Assembly (NCBI GenBank): GCA_018267795.1
Contig: JAFDXS010000048.1
Coordinates: 1 to 10,293 of the forward strand
Direction: 5' to 3'
Origin: Bacteroidota bacterium
GTDB lineage: Bacteria; Bacteroidota; Bacteroidia; Chitinophagales; Chitinophagaceae
DNA: 10,293 nucleotides
Shown: positions 6,379 to 10,293 of the stretch, piece by piece
How the letters are laid out: every line of letters begins with the position of its first letter
Position numbering within the stretch: position 1 is the first letter of the stretch
The notes under the pieces: generated by a model
The model's database searches: none
Seen by the model: only the letters and a program-made list of their open reading frames with translations
Told to the model about the DNA's origin: nothing
Program-made: the position numbers and the translations under genes

Positions 6379-8613
6379 TTATCGTATTAAAGTGATATCA
6401 CCTTTCCTGAAATTCTTATTAGCCCTGGTACCTGCATCGAAATGAATAATATACTGATATGAACCAATCTCTTGCCGTACACCATTAAATGTGCCATCCC
6501 AGCCTTCCTCAGGTCTGTAACTCATATATATCATCTGCCCCCAGCGATTAAATACCTCCATTCTATAATTTCTGATTTTACAACCCGACTGAACAATGGG
6601 TCGGAACATATCATTCAATCCATCTCCGTTTGGTGAAAATGCTGATGGAATCTCTATAGCGCAATCGCATAGCTCTGTGCTTACATTTATAGTATCTGAA
6701 AATTGGCAAGGGCCTGCTGTTACTGTTACCCAGTATGCACCAGTATCCTGTACTAAAAGTGTATTGTTAAACGTACCGTTGCTCCATATAGCTACTGCCT
6801 CAGCAGGAACATCAGGCTGTAACAATAGCTCTATAGGCTGACCATTGCATAACGAAGTATCATTGCCTAAATGCGGCGGAGGAACAAAGGCTACCGTTAC
6901 AGAGTCTGATGCACGACATTGCGCATTGCTCGTTACTAGTGAGTATTCGCCTGATTTTGTAACGATGTAATAGCTATTGGTGCTGCCATCCTGCCACAGG
7001 TAGTGTGTACCCCTGACAAGCGAGGTGCTGAGCTTATAAGGGAACGGCGCTTCGCAGAATGTAGTATCAGGACCTAAAGAGAAATTTACGTTGACTTCAT
7101 TTACAACAAATGTGTCTACCCTTATATGGCAATAGGTTTGCGCATGTACATAATAGGTGCCAGAATTCCAAATTTTACGAACAGAGTCTGTATTGCCATC
7201 ATTCCATAGATATTGAAAATAACCTGTGGGACCATGCAATACAATACTATCTTTTAATGGCAAACAAATAGTAGTATCAAAGCGTAAGTAAGCGGAATCT
7301 CCAATAAGGGGTTTAACATAATCTGCGCCTAAAGCATAAGGCAACAACTCTGAACCCGGTATATAAAGAGGTGACCCGGTAGCACATAGTGGCGAAAGTA
7401 AAGAAGGCGGTGGTGAACTAACTACGATAACATGAGGCTGAAAATCGCAAGCTGCACCTTTTACGTTTGGGTAGTTAATGCAGCCTATATATGGAATAGT
7501 ATCATTAGGCTCTACTTCCGGTGGGCAGTAAGCATCGTCAGCAGGTAAGTAAATTTTGCCATCCGGCCCTAATCGTAACGGTGGAGATATCATCCCTCCC
7601 CAGAAATAATAAAATTGCTGTGGTAGCTGAATACCTGAACTAACAATTGCAGCAGGTGTGGAAAGATTTATTTCATATTGATGAATGTGGCCAATATATG
7701 GCTGAATGCCACTCATGAAGCCACTACCCGTATCAGAAGATGTGAAGTACAACTTTGTATTATCGGGAGAAAAGCAAACACCATAAGGAAATAAAGAGTA
7801 GGTGTTGTCAGAGTCCAGTACCAAAGTGTTAGAAATTTTACCGGTATTGGCATCAAAGTCAAACAAGGTGACTGCCTGATTTGGGGTGAACCCCCAGCCA
7901 GCCATTGCTAATTTTTTTCTGTCAGGAGAAACCGCAAGACAACTTGCAAGAAAACCATCAAAGCTGGCAAAAATGCCAGCTCTGGATTGTACAACCGCTG
8001 TATCAATGCCATCAGTTGTAATGTGATAGGATTTAAACAATGTATCAGAAGCATCGTGACTGATGACCCAGATATCGCAGTTATTACCAGGTACTGCAAT
8101 AGCTGTGAGAGCAAGGTTAGAATCAATGGGAGTATTTCTTGTACCTGGCACAACATCTCCCAGCCCTCCATCAAGCGAAAGATCAATAATAGTATAAGAC
8201 AATACAACTGTCGGGAAAACCCCTTTAACGCTAAATAAGTAATATTGATTAGGATTGCTTAATACAGGTACTATTAACAATCCTTGCTGAGCGCCCCATG
8301 TATCTGCAAGAATATAGCCATTAGGCATAACATTGTGATTTCTATTCCAGATTGAGTCACCATCTGAATAAAAAAGCAAACGTCCATTATTATCACAAAC
8401 ACTTGCAAAGCTTGTCTCATTGGTATGACCTGTACACCAAAATACTTCTATACCCGATTTTACCTTTACAGGACTGCCGCTGTTGAAATCAAGTGCACTG
8501 TCCATTATACAAGGCCATACATAATTCTCTTTAAGGTTCCAGCCTGGTTGTGAGAACGCGGTGTTAGCATAAATCCCTGATAACAATAGGGCTATAAAGT
8601 AAAACTTCCGCAT
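6379..8613 (-). CDS. Large T9SS type B (gliding-motility C-terminal / CHU) surface protein with propeller-like domain and three Ig-like repeats
   Basis: A complete 744-residue protein, first gene of a likely two-gene operon. Signal peptide 1-21 (cleavage after AFS, before QP). Residues about 30-395 are a propeller-like domain homologous to that of the next gene (LDFNSGSPVKV, SVCDNNGRLLFYSDG, NVMPNGY, VSPDRKKLA, FSPDNTKLYF, GPDGKIYLP). It ends differently from its paralog (PNVKGAACDFQPHVI) and is followed by a Pro/Ser/Leu-rich linker (about 398-440). Three Ig-like repeats follow (about 445-505, 512-575, 580-645), each with a YLW or IWSNG core and a SGxYxV or TGAYWVTV end. The type B sorting domain is at 651-744 (IPSAFSPNGDGLND, FNRWGQMIY, GWDGTFNG, IGSYQYI). 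It lacks the PKD domains of its paralog. Expected location is the cell surface via T9SS; the ligand is unknown. An exact TAnnTTTG element lies about 30 bp upstream of the ATG. Confidence 0.9.
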   Translation of the reverse strand: MRKFYFIALLLSGIYANTAFSQPGWNLKENYVWPCIMDSALDFNSGSPVKVKSGIEVFWCTGHTNETSFASVCDNNGRLLFYSDGDSIWNRNHNVMPNGYILADTWGAQQGLLIVPVLSNPNQYYLFSVKGVFPTVVLSYTIIDLSLDGGLGDVVPGTRNTPIDSNLALTAIAVPGNNCDIWVISHDASDTLFKSYHITTDGIDTAVVQSRAGIFASFDGFLASCLAVSPDRKKLAMAGWGFTPNQAVTLFDFDANTGKISNTLVLDSDNTYSLFPYGVCFSPDNTKLYFTSSDTGSGFMSGIQPYIGHIHQYEINLSTPAAIVSSGIQLPQQFYYFWGGMISPPLRLGPDGKIYLPADDAYCPPEVEPNDTIPYIGCINYPNVKGAACDFQPHVIVVSSPPPSLLSPLCATGSPLYIPGSELLPYALGADYVKPLIGDSAYLRFDTTICLPLKDSIVLHGPTGYFQYLWNDGNTDSVRKIWNSGTYYVHAQTYCHIRVDTFVVNEVNVNFSLGPDTTFCEAPFPYKLSTSLVRGTHYLWQDGSTNSYYIVTKSGEYSLVTSNAQCRASDSVTVAFVPPPHLGNDTSLCNGQPIELLLQPDVPAEAVAIWSNGTFNNTLLVQDTGAYWVTVTAGPCQFSDTINVSTELCDCAIEIPSAFSPNGDGLNDMFRPIVQSGCKIRNYRMEVFNRWGQMIYMSYRPEEGWDGTFNGVRQEIGSYQYIIHFDAGTRANKNFRKGDITLIR

Positions 8614-8642
8614 ACTGTAATGTTTTAGTATTTGAGTGTAAC

Positions 8643-8650
8643 CAAAAATA
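8643..8650 (-). promoter_or_regulatory. Probable -7 promoter element of the surface-protein operon
   Basis: On the minus strand TATTTTTG (8650-8643) matches the Bacteroidota -7 consensus TAnnTTTG exactly and lies 29 nt before the ATG at 8613, giving a leader of about 25 nt. The -33 region is weak: only CTG/TGTA-like bases fall at the expected distance. A weak -33 may mean an activator is needed, but this is inference. Confidence 0.45.
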
Positions 8651-8691
8651 CCTTTACAGCAAGTGCTTAATTACAGTATAAATACCGATTT

Positions 8692-8719
8692 TTTGATTGA
8701 ACAGGAGACGCTATTTTTA
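8692..8719 (+). promoter_or_regulatory. Tentative promoter of the divergent sensor kinase
   Basis: TTTG (8692-8695) is followed after 16 nt by TATTTTTA (8712-8719), seven of eight matches to TAnnTTTG. The spacer is shorter than the usual 19 or so. It would give a leader of about 45 nt before the ATG at 8772. It lies in the 158-bp region shared with the divergent surface-protein operon. Confidence 0.3.
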
Positions 8720-8771
8720 TAGGGGAGATATATCTTCCTAAAAAGGCCCCGAACAATAAATCTTAGTATAT

Positions 8772-10293
8772 ATGGAAGTACAAAATATTTTCAAATTTAA
8801 ATGTGCAATATTTCTAACTTCCTTATTAATTATCAGTTCAATTTCTACTTATGCACAGGAATTGAAGTCTTACCAGTCGCACGAGTTTACCTATACAAAA
8901 AACGACACGGGTCGCATCTTTGGCCTGATTAGTAAGGCTAAAAACATGCTCATTACTTCAGATAGCGCAGTTATATTGCTAAATGAGGCATTAGCGCAAA
9001 GCGAGCTACTTGGATTTAATGATGGTATAGGGCAAGCATATATGGGTCTTGGGGCCAGCACAATAGCTAAAGGAGATTATGATCGTGGCATTGAACTGTA
9101 TAAAAAGGGACTACCCTTTTGTGAAAAAGCTGTTTTCCATACTTATCTCCCAGTGATGATGTGTAATAATATAGGCATTGCCTGCATGTATAAGGAAAGG
9201 GATAAAGCAGGTATATTTTATTATTTCAAAGCATTGGATTATTACAGGAAGCTAAATATAGCACGGCCTGATATATTGTGTGTAATATATATAAACCTTG
9301 GCCTCGCATGGATGAAAGAACGACAATATAACCAGGCTATATACTATGAAAAAAAAGGAATTCAAATTGCGTTAAGGAACAAAGACTATATAAAAGTTGC
9401 TAATGCATATACTTCATTGGGGGGCATTTATATTCAAAAAGGGGATACGCTTCCCGGGCGTAGGTATTCGCAAATGGGCATTGATATAAGCAATCAATAC
9501 CTTAATGACTATGACAGAAGCATTTTACAATATTGCTCATATCTGAACCTGGGCATAAGCTATCAGCACCAGGACCCGCAAAAAGCGTTGCTATATTACA
9601 AGAAGGCACTTGCTTTTGGAAATATTACCCCCTTCTACTCAGACATAGGTCCTTACACAGGAATTGGTGTTATATATATAAACATGAAAAATTATAAGCT
9701 AGGGAAAAAATATTTGCTGGCGGGCTTAAAAAATGCGCAGGTGAAAAATCAACCTGGTAGCGTGAGAGACCTTAGCTTGCTATTATCTGAGGCTTATGAA
9801 AATACAGGAGATTATAAGAATGCTTATGCGTATCACAAGCTCTACTCAGCTACTGCAGATAGCCTAATGGACTCTACACGTATAATGGCCAACCATGAAC
9901 TGGAAGTAAAATACAGAACGAGTGAAAAGGACAAAGAGCTGGTATCGGAAAAGCTACAATTAGCGCAGCAACAAAGTGTGGTAGCCAAGAAAAATACACT
10001 GATAACAGGAACCATATTCGGAGCGCTTCTAATTCTTGCTGCATTTTCAGTCCTGGTATTTATAAGTAAACACCGTCAGCGGCTTCAGGCAGAAAAAATC
10101 AAGAACCTGGAGCAGGAAAAGAAAATCATCCATCTAAAAGCACTTGTAAAAGGTGAAGAGAAGGAGCGGACACGTATAGCAAGAGAATTACATGATGGCG
10201 TAGGTAGCCTGTTATCTGCATTTACAATAAGCTTCCAGGCACTGGGAAATGAAAACAGTGATATAGCAAATACACCTAACTACATTAATAGCT
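8772..10293 (+). CDS. TPR-repeat membrane sensor histidine kinase (HisKA_3 class), 3'-truncated by window edge
   Basis: The frame starts at ATG 8772, the first in-frame ATG after the TAA at 8757-8759, and stays open to the window end (507 residues). Residues 9-29 are a signal or membrane segment (LTSLLIISSISTYAQ). About 86-364 is a TPR array of roughly six or seven repeats (for example AYMGLGASTIAKGDYDRGIELYKKGL split over 89-114), expected in the periplasm. A coiled coil (about 374-408) leads to a transmembrane helix (410-432), a second coiled coil (435-470) and the start of HisKA_3 with ERTRIARELHDGVGSLLSA; His474 is the predicted phosphoacceptor. The ATPase domain lies outside the window. 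HisKA_3 kinases normally pair with NarL/LuxR-type response regulators; none is in the window, but one may follow. It is divergent from the surface-protein operon. The signal sensed is unknown; control of the neighbours is inference. Confidence 0.9.
   Translation, partial: MEVQNIFKFKCAIFLTSLLIISSISTYAQELKSYQSHEFTYTKNDTGRIFGLISKAKNMLITSDSAVILLNEALAQSELLGFNDGIGQAYMGLGASTIAKGDYDRGIELYKKGLPFCEKAVFHTYLPVMMCNNIGIACMYKERDKAGIFYYFKALDYYRKLNIARPDILCVIYINLGLAWMKERQYNQAIYYEKKGIQIALRNKDYIKVANAYTSLGGIYIQKGDTLPGRRYSQMGIDISNQYLNDYDRSILQYCSYLNLGISYQHQDPQKALLYYKKALAFGNITPFYSDIGPYTGIGVIYINMKNYKLGKKYLLAGLKNAQVKNQPGSVRDLSLLLSEAYENTGDYKNAYAYHKLYSATADSLMDSTRIMANHELEVKYRTSEKDKELVSEKLQLAQQQSVVAKKNTLITGTIFGALLILAAFSVLVFISKHRQRLQAEKIKNLEQEKKIIHLKALVKGEEKERTRIARELHDGVGSLLSAFTISFQALGNENSDIANTPNYINS

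Noticed and set aside
7908..8238. Overlapping plus and minus frames of 83-99 codons within the first surface-protein gene
   Set aside because: Both are out of frame with the propeller domain and their hydrophobic or basic products look like frame artefacts.

Overview
The window reads as Bacteroidota chromosome. Three things point there: secreted proteins ending in type IX secretion system (T9SS) sorting domains of both type A (Por secretion tail) and type B (CHU / gliding-motility C-terminal); promoter-like elements of the Bacteroidota form TTTG...TAnnTTTG in place of E. coli -35/-10 boxes; and a TPR-repeat sensor kinase of the HisKA_3 class. The low-to-moderate GC and protein style resemble Chitinophagaceae-like soil or freshwater bacteria, but the family is a guess.

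Layout: four large genes lie head to tail on the minus strand, and one gene lies divergently on the plus strand. In minus-strand order (right to left) these are two tandem, paralogous cell-surface proteins (8613-6379 and 6357-3799; N-terminal propeller-like domain, Ig-like/PKD modules, type B sorting domain); a strong rho-independent terminator (3721-3687); and two tandem, paralogous M43 metzincin metalloproteases (3452-1230, complete, PKD + jelly-roll + type A sorting domain; 1131-1, cut by the window edge just after its catalytic domain). On the plus strand, from 8772 to the right edge, is a membrane sensor histidine kinase with a signal segment, TPR repeats, one transmembrane helix and the start of a HisKA_3 dimerisation/phosphoacceptor domain; it is also cut by the window edge.

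Together this is a secretome locus. The four minus-strand products should cross the inner membrane by Sec, cross the outer membrane by T9SS and act on the cell surface or outside the cell: two proteases and two large adhesin- or scaffold-like proteins. The two surface-protein genes are separated by only 21 bp and share the downstream terminator, so they are probably one operon. The proteases look separately controlled; the second has its own well-formed promoter candidate. The divergent kinase shares a 158-bp intergenic region with the surface-protein operon; that it regulates the operon is only inference. No RNA genes, CRISPR arrays, insertion sequences or phage genes were seen. The content belongs to known families, and I see no clear sign of a wholly new system; the interest is in the paired duplications and in details of the proteases.
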